From Chitinophagales bacterium (GTDB taxonomy: Bacteria > Bacteroidota > Bacteroidia > Chitinophagales > Saprospiraceae), in contig JAAFHO010000213.1 of the NCBI GenBank assembly GCA_013297575.1, forward strand, positions 1-8,552: a stretch of 8,552 nucleotides of DNA. The letters run 5' to 3'. Both the position numbers and the translations under genes were made by a program. The notes beneath the pieces are model-generated. The model was not told the origin of the DNA. It did no database searches and saw only the letters and a program-made list of their open reading frames with translations. This document shows positions 1 through 6,513 of this stretch, piece after piece. Position 1 is the stretch's first letter. Each line of letters begins with the position of its first letter.

Positions 1-57
1 GTTCCAATTCTTGCATGGATGAAATCGCTTATGGCGTTATCATGCAAGAATTGGAAC
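1..57. repeat. Perfect 17-bp inverted repeat at the window edge
   Basis: Bases 1-17 (GTTCCAATTCTTGCATG) are the exact reverse complement of bases 41-57, with a 23-bp spacer. The right arm is ordinary coding sequence for the conserved M-Q-E-L-E-R segment of the dehydrogenase. The left arm sits where the protein should have a conserved stretch but does not. The two arms share the palindrome CATG at their inner ends. The most likely explanation is a fold-back chimera at a contig end, so bases 1-13 should be treated with caution. A genuine DNA hairpin is the alternative. Confidence 0.85.
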
Positions 58-965
58 GTGGCGACTCAGGCGTACGCTCCATGGCTTCTGTGCAAGGATC
101 GCTGGTTATGTACCCCATTTATAAGTTTGGTTCTGAAGAGCAACGCAGGCATTATTTACCCAAATTAGCATCTGGTGAATATATTGGTTGTTTTGGCCTT
201 ACCGAACCCGATCATGGTTCCAACCCAAGCGGTATGGTCACCAATATCAAAGACGATGGCGATGCCTATATCCTCAATGGTGCAAAAATGTGGATTACCA
301 ATTCTCCCGTTGCCGATATTGCAGTAGTTTGGGCTAAAAACGAAGAAGGACGCATTATTGGCCTGATCGTAGAAAAAGGTATGGAAGGCTTTACCGCACC
401 CGAAATCCACGGCAAATGGTCGCTTCGTGCCAGCATTACTGGCGAATTGGTTTTCCATGATGTCCGCGTACCAAAGAAAAATGTACTACCAGGTGTTTCT
501 GGTTTGAAAGGCCCATTGATGTGCTTAACCAAAGCGCGTTACGGTATTGCATGGGGAGCAATGGGAGCAGCCTTGGATTGTTATGATTCGGCACTCCGCT
601 ATTCACAAGAACGTATTCAATTCGGTAAACCTATCGGTGGTTTCCAGTTGACCCAAAAGAAATTGGCCGAAATGATCACCGAGATCACCAAAGCGCAATT
701 ACTATCTTGGAGGTTGGGTACGCTTGCCAATGCAGGTACCGTTACTTCTGCGCAAGTATCCATGGCCAAACGCAATAATGTCCACATGGCTTTGGAAATT
801 GCACGTGAAGCACGCCAAATCCACGGTGGTATGGGTATCACCAATGAATACCCCGTAATGCGCCACATGATGAACTTGGAAACGGTACTGACTTATGAAG
901 GTACACACGATATCCATTTGCTTATTACAGGTATGGATGTAACAGGTCTAGATGCGTTCAAATAA
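3..965 (+). CDS. gcdH: Glutaryl-CoA dehydrogenase (acyl-CoA dehydrogenase family), 5'-truncated by window edge
   Basis: This FAD enzyme oxidatively decarboxylates glutaryl-CoA to crotonyl-CoA in lysine, tryptophan and glutarate breakdown, in the cytoplasm. The visible part (316 residues from the Met at 15) matches the glutaryl-CoA dehydrogenase subfamily closely: ELERGDSGVRS with its substrate-binding arginine (residue 21), the flavin-contacting GCFGLTEPDHGSNP segment, WITNSP, RYGIAWG, the RIQFGKPIGGFQL helix, and TYEGTHDIH near the end, whose glutamate (residue 295) is the expected catalytic base. Family members are about 390-400 residues, so roughly 75-80 N-terminal residues lie outside the window. 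The frame stays open to base 3, so the Met at 15 is internal and not the start. The residues just before it (S-N-S-C) do not resemble the family, and bases 1-13 may not be genuine (see the inverted repeat). The gene ends in LDAFK and a TAA, and is followed by a terminator. The specific subfamily call is confident. Confidence 0.93.
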   Translation, partial: SNSCMDEIAYGVIMQELERGDSGVRSMASVQGSLVMYPIYKFGSEEQRRHYLPKLASGEYIGCFGLTEPDHGSNPSGMVTNIKDDGDAYILNGAKMWITNSPVADIAVVWAKNEEGRIIGLIVEKGMEGFTAPEIHGKWSLRASITGELVFHDVRVPKKNVLPGVSGLKGPLMCLTKARYGIAWGAMGAALDCYDSALRYSQERIQFGKPIGGFQLTQKKLAEMITEITKAQLLSWRLGTLANAGTVTSAQVSMAKRNNVHMALEIAREARQIHGGMGITNEYPVMRHMMNLETVLTYEGTHDIHLLITGMDVTGLDAFK

Positions 966-990
966 TTAGAAAAGTATTTTATTGATAGAC

Positions 991-1028
991 AAAAATGGGT
1001 TAACCAAGCAATTGGCTAACCCATTTTT
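991..1028 (+). terminator. Intrinsic terminator after gcdH (copy 1), probably bidirectional
   Basis: A 17-bp stem (AAAAATGGGTTAACCAA pairing with TTGGCTAACCCATTTTT, one A/C mismatch) around a 4-base GCAA loop, ending in five T. The mirrored A-tract means that it can also terminate transcripts coming from the minus strand. It begins 25 bp after the dehydrogenase stop codon. Confidence 0.88.
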
Positions 1029-1061
1029 CGTAATTTTAACCACTAATTTCCATATTGGTTT

Positions 1062-1125
1062 TGTGCCTAGATTCCAAGCCCCAAAGGGGCGCATCATCTA
1101 GCACAGGGCATCGCTCTGTGCTAGA
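1062..1125. repeat. REP-like palindromic element, copy 1
   Basis: Nested hairpins. TGTGCCTAGA (1062-1071) can pair imperfectly with the later TCTAGCACA, enclosing the short hairpin GCCCC-AAA-GGGGC. Then 1097-1125 forms a 13-bp stem (TCTAGCACAGGGC, loop ATC, GCTCTGTGCTAGA; one G-U pair). The right arm of this stem runs across the duplication junction into the copied dehydrogenase codons. GC-rich palindromes of this style are scattered through many Bacteroidetes genomes. Assignment to a REP family is inference. Confidence 0.6.
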
Positions 1126-1163
1126 TGCGTTCAAATAATTAGAAAAGTATTTTATTGATAGAC

Positions 1164-1201
1164 AAAAATGGGTTAACCAAGCAATTGGCTAACCCATTTT
1201 T
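1164..1201. terminator. Intrinsic bidirectional terminator, copy 2
   Basis: An exact second copy of the hairpin at 991-1028: 17-bp arms with one mismatch, GCAA loop, flanking A- and T-tracts. It lies between convergent genes and can serve as backup terminator for the dehydrogenase transcript and as terminator for the minus-strand OmpA-family gene, whose stop codon is at 1316-1318. Confidence 0.82.
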
Positions 1202-1221
1202 CGTAATTTTAATATTGGTTT

Positions 1222-1283
1222 TGTGCCTAGATTCCAAGCCCCAAAGGGGCGCATCATCTAGGCACAGGGCATCGCCCTGTGCC
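1222..1283. repeat. REP-like palindromic element, copy 2
   Basis: TGTGCCTAGA (1222-1231) pairs perfectly over 10 bp with TCTAGGCACA (1257-1266), enclosing GCCCC-AAA-GGGGC (1238-1250). A second perfect 10-bp hairpin, GGCACAGGGC-ATC-GCCCTGTGCC, occupies 1261-1283. The two stems share bases 1261-1266, so they cannot both form fully. No open frame of note uses this DNA. It lies 33 bp beyond the 3' end of the OmpA-family gene and could protect that transcript end. Confidence 0.6.
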
Positions 1284-1315
1284 CATTCCAGTATCATTCC
1301 ATCATCAAAAGATGA

Positions 1316-2539
1316 TTATTTCGCTGTAACACGTACTGCAATACGACGGTTTTGAGCGCGACCTTCTTCAGTGTCATTGCTTGCTACCGGATGCTGCGAA
1401 CCATAACCTTCACCAGCCAAACGTGCTTTATCGATGCCTTTGCTCACCAAATATGCCACAACGGCTTCTGCACGAGCAGCAGATAATTTCATATTTCCGG
1501 CTTCGCCACCTACATTATCTGTATAGCCACCAATTTTAAGTTTTACATTAGGGAATGCTTTTAACACTTCCACCATATTGGTCAACTGATCCGCTGATTT
1601 AGACATATCAATGCTTGATTTGCCTGTTTCGAACAATAAACGGTCGAAATCGAACCAAGTTGTTTTATCTACTGGTTTAGTTGCGTCCTCAATAAAGGCC
1701 ACTAATTTGCTTTCGATACCTTCTTTGTTACCTTTCAACTCAAAGCCAGAAGCCAATTTTTTCATATATCCAGCAGCACTTGCGGCCATTTCAGCTGCTT
1801 TAATAGCTGCTGAATCAATTTTTGGCATTTCTGCCATTTCTACTTTTGGCAATTCTGGTTTTGCAGCGCAGTTTTTCATATAATATACGATACCTGCACC
1901 CAAACCTGCTAAAAGCAATAATGGCCATATCCAACGGTTACCACTTGCTGTTTCTACTTCAGGTGTAGCAATATTGCCACCGGTATTGCCACCGCCTAAG
2001 CCGGAAGCAAGACCCATAATTGCGCCCATGCCACCAGGTAAAGCACCTAGAATACTACTTTTTTCGTTGCCTAGCAAGTTTAAAAGACCGCTTACGTTCA
2101 AGCCATCACTTTTTATTTTTTTGCCGATAACACCCATCACCAAAGGCCCAACCATACCCAACAATGTTGAGGTAGAACTAGATTTGATACCCGAAAAAGC
2201 AGAAAGTGCATTGATAATGGCTGGTACTTTTCCTCCGAAAAGTGTACCCATCAAATTTCCTGCGATATCTTTCGGGTCGTCATGCGCCAAATTGCCGCCG
2301 CCAACCAAACCACCCAAATTCTCCAAAAATCCTGCATTGCTATTGTTGGAAAGTAAGCTAAAGACATTACCCATCGCATTGGAATCACCTGATTTGTTTA
2401 AAATACCTGCGAGGATAGTGGGAGCAAGACCGCCAATCGCTTTGCCTACGCCACTCTCGTTTTCACCTAGTAAAGCTGCTGCCTGACTAACGATCTCAGG
2501 AGTAACATAAGATTTAATTGAATCTAAAAGATTTGACAT
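1316..2539 (-). CDS. OmpA-family protein with N-terminal DUF937 domain and central membrane helix
   Basis: A 407-residue envelope protein. Residues 1 to about 180 are a Gly/Leu/Ala-rich DUF937 (YidB-like) region with repeated helical motifs such as VGKAIGGLAPTILAGIL and LLGMVGPLVMGVIGKKI. A Gly-rich linker leads to one transmembrane helix (about 203-221, WIWPLLLLAGLGAGIVYYM), then a charged Ala/Lys/Glu linker and a C-terminal OmpA domain (about 290-407). The OmpA domain contains GGYTDNVGG and LSAARAEAV; Asp341 and Arg356 have the spacing of the pair that binds diaminopimelate in peptidoglycan. There is no signal peptide: DUF937 probably stays in the cytoplasm while the OmpA domain reaches the periplasm. 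The ATG at 2539 is the only good start; the leader is AT-rich without Shine-Dalgarno. The gene lies 42 bp downstream of the TraB/GumN gene on the same strand, so co-transcription is likely. The cellular role of DUF937 is unknown. Confidence 0.9.
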   Translation of the reverse strand: MSNLLDSIKSYVTPEIVSQAAALLGENESGVGKAIGGLAPTILAGILNKSGDSNAMGNVFSLLSNNSNAGFLENLGGLVGGGNLAHDDPKDIAGNLMGTLFGGKVPAIINALSAFSGIKSSSTSTLLGMVGPLVMGVIGKKIKSDGLNVSGLLNLLGNEKSSILGALPGGMGAIMGLASGLGGGNTGGNIATPEVETASGNRWIWPLLLLAGLGAGIVYYMKNCAAKPELPKVEMAEMPKIDSAAIKAAEMAASAAGYMKKLASGFELKGNKEGIESKLVAFIEDATKPVDKTTWFDFDRLLFETGKSSIDMSKSADQLTNMVEVLKAFPNVKLKIGGYTDNVGGEAGNMKLSAARAEAVVAYLVSKGIDKARLAGEGYGSQHPVASNDTEEGRAQNRRIAVRVTAK

Positions 2540-2581
2540 GTTGTAATTGTACTATTTTAAAGTTTAAAGAATTTCGAATTG

Positions 2582-5500
2582 CTAGTACTCATCGTAATAA
2601 CTATTTCTTGCTGATCTGTAACGATTACGACCTGAAAAACGGATCTCACCTACTTTTTTAGCGATAAACGTTTGTTTATCCTTATCATTTGTTAGGTTGC
2701 CTTCCACTTGTACCTGAAAGAGCCGTGCGTTTGGATCGTAACCATTAGCATAAAGGTCTCCGTAATAATCATTATCACTTCCTCCCAATAAACTATTATC
2801 ACTATTTTTCGACTTAGCGGGTTTAAGACCGTAGTCGGTAGGTAAAGTAACATAATTGAGTACCCAATCCTTACTTTTTTTTCTTTTAACATCAAAAAAG
2901 TAAATAAATGCCTGTTTTTTGTCAATTACCGACTTGCTTTTACTAATAAATCGTACAGAATCAATCTCCTCAGCAGGTATTCCTTTTAAAATATACGAAC
3001 GCACTAAAGCAATAGAATCGCTGAACCAGGATTTGTATTGATCTTGAATACCGCCTTTAACTAAAGCACTATACAACCCAAATCGGGTTTCATCACTTTT
3101 ACTGAGCGGCTCTAAAATGGAGGAAGAAACGGGTATTTCGGCACTAGCAAATAGATTAATAACATCTAGTTGTATTTGTTTATTCCCCTTTGCCAACATT
3201 TCTTGGAATAACGCTTGTACTTCTTTGTCTTCTTTATAGAAAGTCATCAATAATTGTAACGGAATATTGGCGCCTTCCTCGGAGTCGTATCCGCCATTTT
3301 CATCATAATAAGGCCGGTTATAGCGGTTATAGTTGCCGCCATATCCGCCGCCACCGTAGCGGTAGTCAGTGTAACTTTGGTCGTGCATTACTTCTTCATT
3401 GAAGCGAGATTGACTAAGCGCGTAATATTGATCAGCAAGTAGTTTGCTTTTGAGTGCTTTATACGATTTTGGTTTAATTAAACCTTTTGATACCATTTCG
3501 AATAACAGTTTTTCTACTTTATTCGTATGCTCTTCCCGTTGTGAAAGTTGTACTAAATCCGAAACAAAATGACGTGTTAGTTCCAGTGTATCCTGTAGTG
3601 TGTAATAAATTGCATTAATATGGCTATAGTCCATGTACGGGCGTTTGGCCAATAATAATTCAAAAAGTGTTTTGAATGCCTCTTTACTCCTTAAGCGTGG
3701 AATGTTTTTTAAAGCAACACTTTGATAACGCGCACTATCCGCATGAGTATAATAGAAATTTTTGATAAACGGAAGTGCTTCCGGCGATTTTCCTGCCGTA
3801 ATCGATGCTAATAAATATTCTTTATCTGTAAACTTGAGTTTATCAAAATCGGGGTGTGTAATAAGGCTTTTCAATAGGCCAAAATCCTCTTTTTTATATT
3901 CGATCCAATTGAAACCCCTCATTTCGCTAAGTGCTTTTTTGCGCACTAAACTATCGGCTGCATATATATTGTCGAGAAATCGAATGTCTCTTCCACCAAA
4001 TTCAATAGCATGTCGTAGACTAGTATCCATCGGCTGGAATGTCTCAAACACTTTGTTAATAAAAGCACTTGGGGGGGCATCCGTATTGATATTGGCCATG
4101 AGCGAGTACCTACGTTTGTTGGTAAGGAATATCTTTTGTAAAATGCCTCTATTACTATTGGTATCCACCACTTCGTAAGTCATAACAATCATTGTATCTC
4201 CTTTTGCCTCAATTTTAGAAGATTTGATCATCATTTGCTTGTTGGCACTAACATACGTATCAGTACTACGTTTTAGGGAATCTTTGTCAGGGAATACACG
4301 AGATGAGTAAGGATACGAATTGACAAATACTTTTTCTCCGGTCTGCTGTGAAACAATTTGGTCGCTATAATTTTTGCCATAAAAGTCGTAGTCGCCATTA
4401 TCGCCATATTTTGCACGGGCTTTTTTTGCAATTTCTTCTCCAATTTTTTTCAAATTTTGATAAAGTTGGCTAGGTTGCTTTTCCTCTGCTTTTGGTACCA
4501 TAACGGTATATTCTCCTGAAGTATCTTTTTTCTCCATCCATCCTTCTGGCCATGTAGAAGGTTTTAGTTCAAATGAATTAAAAAAAGCATCTGGTGATTT
4601 TCCTGTGGTGTTACGGCAACCCATTAAATAGTACTGAGGCCCATCAATAACAACTTTACCAAAATAATATGATTTATCCTTATCCGATTGAAAACTAAAA
4701 GTTTGGGTAGGATAAGGTACAATTTGACCCGGTGTAAGCGTAGGCTTGGTTTTAGTAAATTGTTCTGCTATTTTTTCACAAATAATATTGAGTTCAAAGG
4801 TATCTTCCTCGATATATTCGGTATCGTGATAACTTACCCGTGTCAGGAAATAATATCCGTTATCTGGATTTTTTTCTTGTCCGGCAATATAAAGTTCAGT
4901 CGCTTTTTTATCGGTACTGGTATTGATAAAAGTAGATACTGGAAATTTGACTTTTATATTACCTGGCTTAGGTTCAATAAGGGTTTCTTTTTCCTGTGTA
5001 ATAGATTTTAATGGATTGAGTTGGATCGAATTAAAAAACTGATCACCCTCTTTGCCCGATACATAATCGCCATTACCGCCCATAATAAACATTATAACTT
5101 CCGAAGGGGTAATCATTATTTTGTAGCGCTGAATATCACCACGTCTTGTTTTAGTTGTAATATCGTGGCCGGGGAAAGGACTCGTAAAGCGTTTACGCTC
5201 TTGAATTTTGCCCGGTATTTTCTCGTAAATGATACTGTCTATTCGGGTTGAAATATATTCAGGGGTCTGACCAGTCCAAAGTCCATTGGTTTTTAAACGA
5301 TAAACAGCATAATAAGCACCATTGCACATATCGGCGCAAAGGCTCTGCTCTATACGCCATGCCTCGGATGTAGTATAGAATTTACTAGGTGCTTCTGCCG
5401 ACCAAACAGAGTCGTTAGACCATTGTTGAGTCAACTTGACGGGGTAGCGAATCTTTTCTATATCGGCCATGTTTTTTTTATCCGTATCGAAAGAGAATTG

Positions 5501-6394
5501 GACAGCACGCACCGTATAACCACGATTGCGCAATTGCTCAATAACCCCAATATCGCCGGCTAAATGCGCTGCTCCTACGGCTGAAAACATGTTTTTTCCC
5601 ATTTTTGCAATAGAATCAATGCCATTGGCCATTACAATATTGCGCTCCTCGAGCATCCATTTCCTAAAGTTTTTGCCCGGACTCATAATGGAATTTAGAG
5701 AATCCAGCGCGTTCAAATCTTGTTTCCGATAAGCATCGCGGATACTATTGGGATTGATATATTTACCCCCATAAGGATTATATTCCTCTTTTTCATCATC
5801 ATCGGGAATGCGCGCACGTGTTACGGATTCGTAACTGCCATCCATTGTTTCGAGTCCAATAACTTGTTTGCCTAGTTTTTTGCCTGCTTGGAAAATAAAC
5901 AAATCAAGATAAGTATCTTCTTCAAAATCTTCGCCAAAACCATTGGAACGGTACAAAAACTCATTGGCCATAACGGGTTTATAGGCAAACATAGCCTCAA
6001 ACAAGCGCGTATCAGGTGCTTCTAGTTTGAAAGATTGGCCGTAGAGGTCTGTATAATTATTGTAATTATTGCGAGTAGAAAAACCGCCATTTTCGGCGTA
6101 TCCAAACGTTTCATTGTCCTCTTTCATCTTTTGCATAAATTCCTGCCATACATTATGATCTGTTTCCAGCGACACATAATCACAATGGCGCAGCGCAATA
6201 AAAAAGGAATCGGATAAATTATAGACTAATTTTTCAGGAACATGCATTGTTCCATACAGGTAACTTGGTCGTGCAGTACCTTTGCCACTGATTTCCCATA
6301 AAAGACCTTGGTAACGTTTGTTAGTATTGGTTTGGGCGGTTGCTTGCTGGGCTAGTACCAAAAGCAAAAGAAAATAGAATGTTCGGAGTTGCAT
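2582..6394 (-). CDS. Large secreted TraB/GumN-domain protein with three repeated modules and a helical C-terminal region
   Basis: A 1270-residue exported protein. The ATG at 6394 is chosen because it begins a clear signal peptide (MQLRTFYFLLLLVLAQQATAQ); the in-frame ATG at 6475 would bury it behind 27 atypical residues. Residues about 30-301 are a TraB/GumN (Tiki-like) domain: LYGTMH (GxxH, His51), LETD (Glu77) and VGAAHLAGD (GxxH, His277), the residues expected to hold a metal in this putative metalloprotease family. Residues about 305-790 hold three diverged beta-rich modules ending in FFNSIQL (453-459), FFNSFEL (604-610) and FINKVFETF (778-786), reminiscent of PsbP-like domains. Residues about 793-1270 are mostly helical, possibly HEAT-like, interrupted by a Gly/Tyr-rich stretch at about 1005-1039. 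Family members are usually near 300 residues, so three quarters of this protein is extra. Substrate and role are not recognisable. It is probably co-transcribed with the OmpA-family gene downstream. Confidence 0.85.
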   Translation of the reverse strand: MQLRTFYFLLLLVLAQQATAQTNTNKRYQGLLWEISGKGTARPSYLYGTMHVPEKLVYNLSDSFFIALRHCDYVSLETDHNVWQEFMQKMKEDNETFGYAENGGFSTRNNYNNYTDLYGQSFKLEAPDTRLFEAMFAYKPVMANEFLYRSNGFGEDFEEDTYLDLFIFQAGKKLGKQVIGLETMDGSYESVTRARIPDDDEKEEYNPYGGKYINPNSIRDAYRKQDLNALDSLNSIMSPGKNFRKWMLEERNIVMANGIDSIAKMGKNMFSAVGAAHLAGDIGVIEQLRNRGYTVRAVQFSFDTDKKNMADIEKIRYPVKLTQQWSNDSVWSAEAPSKFYTTSEAWRIEQSLCADMCNGAYYAVYRLKTNGLWTGQTPEYISTRIDSIIYEKIPGKIQERKRFTSPFPGHDITTKTRRGDIQRYKIMITPSEVIMFIMGGNGDYVSGKEGDQFFNSIQLNPLKSITQEKETLIEPKPGNIKVKFPVSTFINTSTDKKATELYIAGQEKNPDNGYYFLTRVSYHDTEYIEEDTFELNIICEKIAEQFTKTKPTLTPGQIVPYPTQTFSFQSDKDKSYYFGKVVIDGPQYYLMGCRNTTGKSPDAFFNSFELKPSTWPEGWMEKKDTSGEYTVMVPKAEEKQPSQLYQNLKKIGEEIAKKARAKYGDNGDYDFYGKNYSDQIVSQQTGEKVFVNSYPYSSRVFPDKDSLKRSTDTYVSANKQMMIKSSKIEAKGDTMIVMTYEVVDTNSNRGILQKIFLTNKRRYSLMANINTDAPPSAFINKVFETFQPMDTSLRHAIEFGGRDIRFLDNIYAADSLVRKKALSEMRGFNWIEYKKEDFGLLKSLITHPDFDKLKFTDKEYLLASITAGKSPEALPFIKNFYYTHADSARYQSVALKNIPRLRSKEAFKTLFELLLAKRPYMDYSHINAIYYTLQDTLELTRHFVSDLVQLSQREEHTNKVEKLLFEMVSKGLIKPKSYKALKSKLLADQYYALSQSRFNEEVMHDQSYTDYRYGGGGYGGNYNRYNRPYYDENGGYDSEEGANIPLQLLMTFYKEDKEVQALFQEMLAKGNKQIQLDVINLFASAEIPVSSSILEPLSKSDETRFGLYSALVKGGIQDQYKSWFSDSIALVRSYILKGIPAEEIDSVRFISKSKSVIDKKQAFIYFFDVKRKKSKDWVLNYVTLPTDYGLKPAKSKNSDNSLLGGSDNDYYGDLYANGYDPNARLFQVQVEGNLTNDKDKQTFIAKKVGEIRFSGRNRYRSARNSYYDEY

Positions 6395-6513
6395 AAATTT
6401 ATTTGATTGAAAATTCGAGAATTTCGAGATTAGAATAAGTGCAGTAACGCCAACTTTAACATTTTCGTTCGTCATTTGTTAAAAAAAAATTATCAAATTG
6501 TAAATAAAGCAGT
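6395..6513. promoter_or_regulatory. Divergent intergenic region likely holding two promoters
   Basis: This 119-bp AT-rich gap separates two divergent starts, so promoters for both directions should lie here or just inside the flanks. I see no good match to the Bacteroidetes consensus (TTTG, about 19 bases, TAnnTTTG). The nearest on the minus strand is GTTG, 18 bases, TAATCTCG, with two core mismatches. A run of nine A (6481-6489) and A-rich bases precede the plus-strand ATG; no Shine-Dalgarno is visible on either side. Confidence 0.4.

Larger units (their letters stand above)
948..1281. repeat. Imperfect tandem duplication, units 948-1120 and 1121-1281
   Basis: Two adjacent direct copies of 173 and 161 bp. 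Each starts with CTAGATGCGTTCAAATAA, the last codons and stop of the glutaryl-CoA dehydrogenase gene, and each then holds one terminator hairpin and one REP-like palindrome. The copies differ by a 13-bp segment present only in the first (around 1039-1052), one extra G in the second (near 1261), and one C/T change in the final hairpin. The copied gene tail in unit 2 is a non-functional remnant of five codons plus stop. The duplication and the REP-like elements account for almost all of the 350-bp gap between the convergent genes; only about 35 bp after 1281 remain without a feature. Confidence 0.95.

Noticed and set aside
948..1281. Possible CRISPR array or integration site
   Set aside because: Only two long adjacent copies with no short repeats separated by unique spacers, no tRNA and no integrase nearby; a simple tandem duplication explains it.
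1155..1355. Plus-strand 66-codon open frame through the second repeat unit
   Set aside because: It is built from the terminator and REP-like palindrome and runs into the antisense of the OmpA-family gene; no protein family resemblance and no leader.
1974..2486. Plus-strand 170-codon open frame antisense to the OmpA-family gene
   Set aside because: Its Pro/Leu/Ser-rich translation is the expected mirror of the Gly/Leu/Ala-rich DUF937 coding sequence; the minus-strand protein has clear domains.
3762..4178. Plus-strand 138-codon open frame within the large minus-strand gene
   Set aside because: It has no recognisable domain and lies antisense to a continuous 1270-codon gene with a signal peptide and domain motifs.
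6395..6475. Longer start for the TraB/GumN gene at ATG 6475
   Set aside because: It adds 27 residues before a textbook signal peptide, which would then be internal, and it would leave only 38 bp for two divergent promoters. ATG 6394 is the better start.
6475..6508. Bacteroidetes-type promoter for the KdsC operon starting at TTTG 6475-6478
   Set aside because: At the required spacing there is no TAnnTTTG-like element; the TA-containing candidates at 6491 and 6501 have wrong spacing and poor matches.
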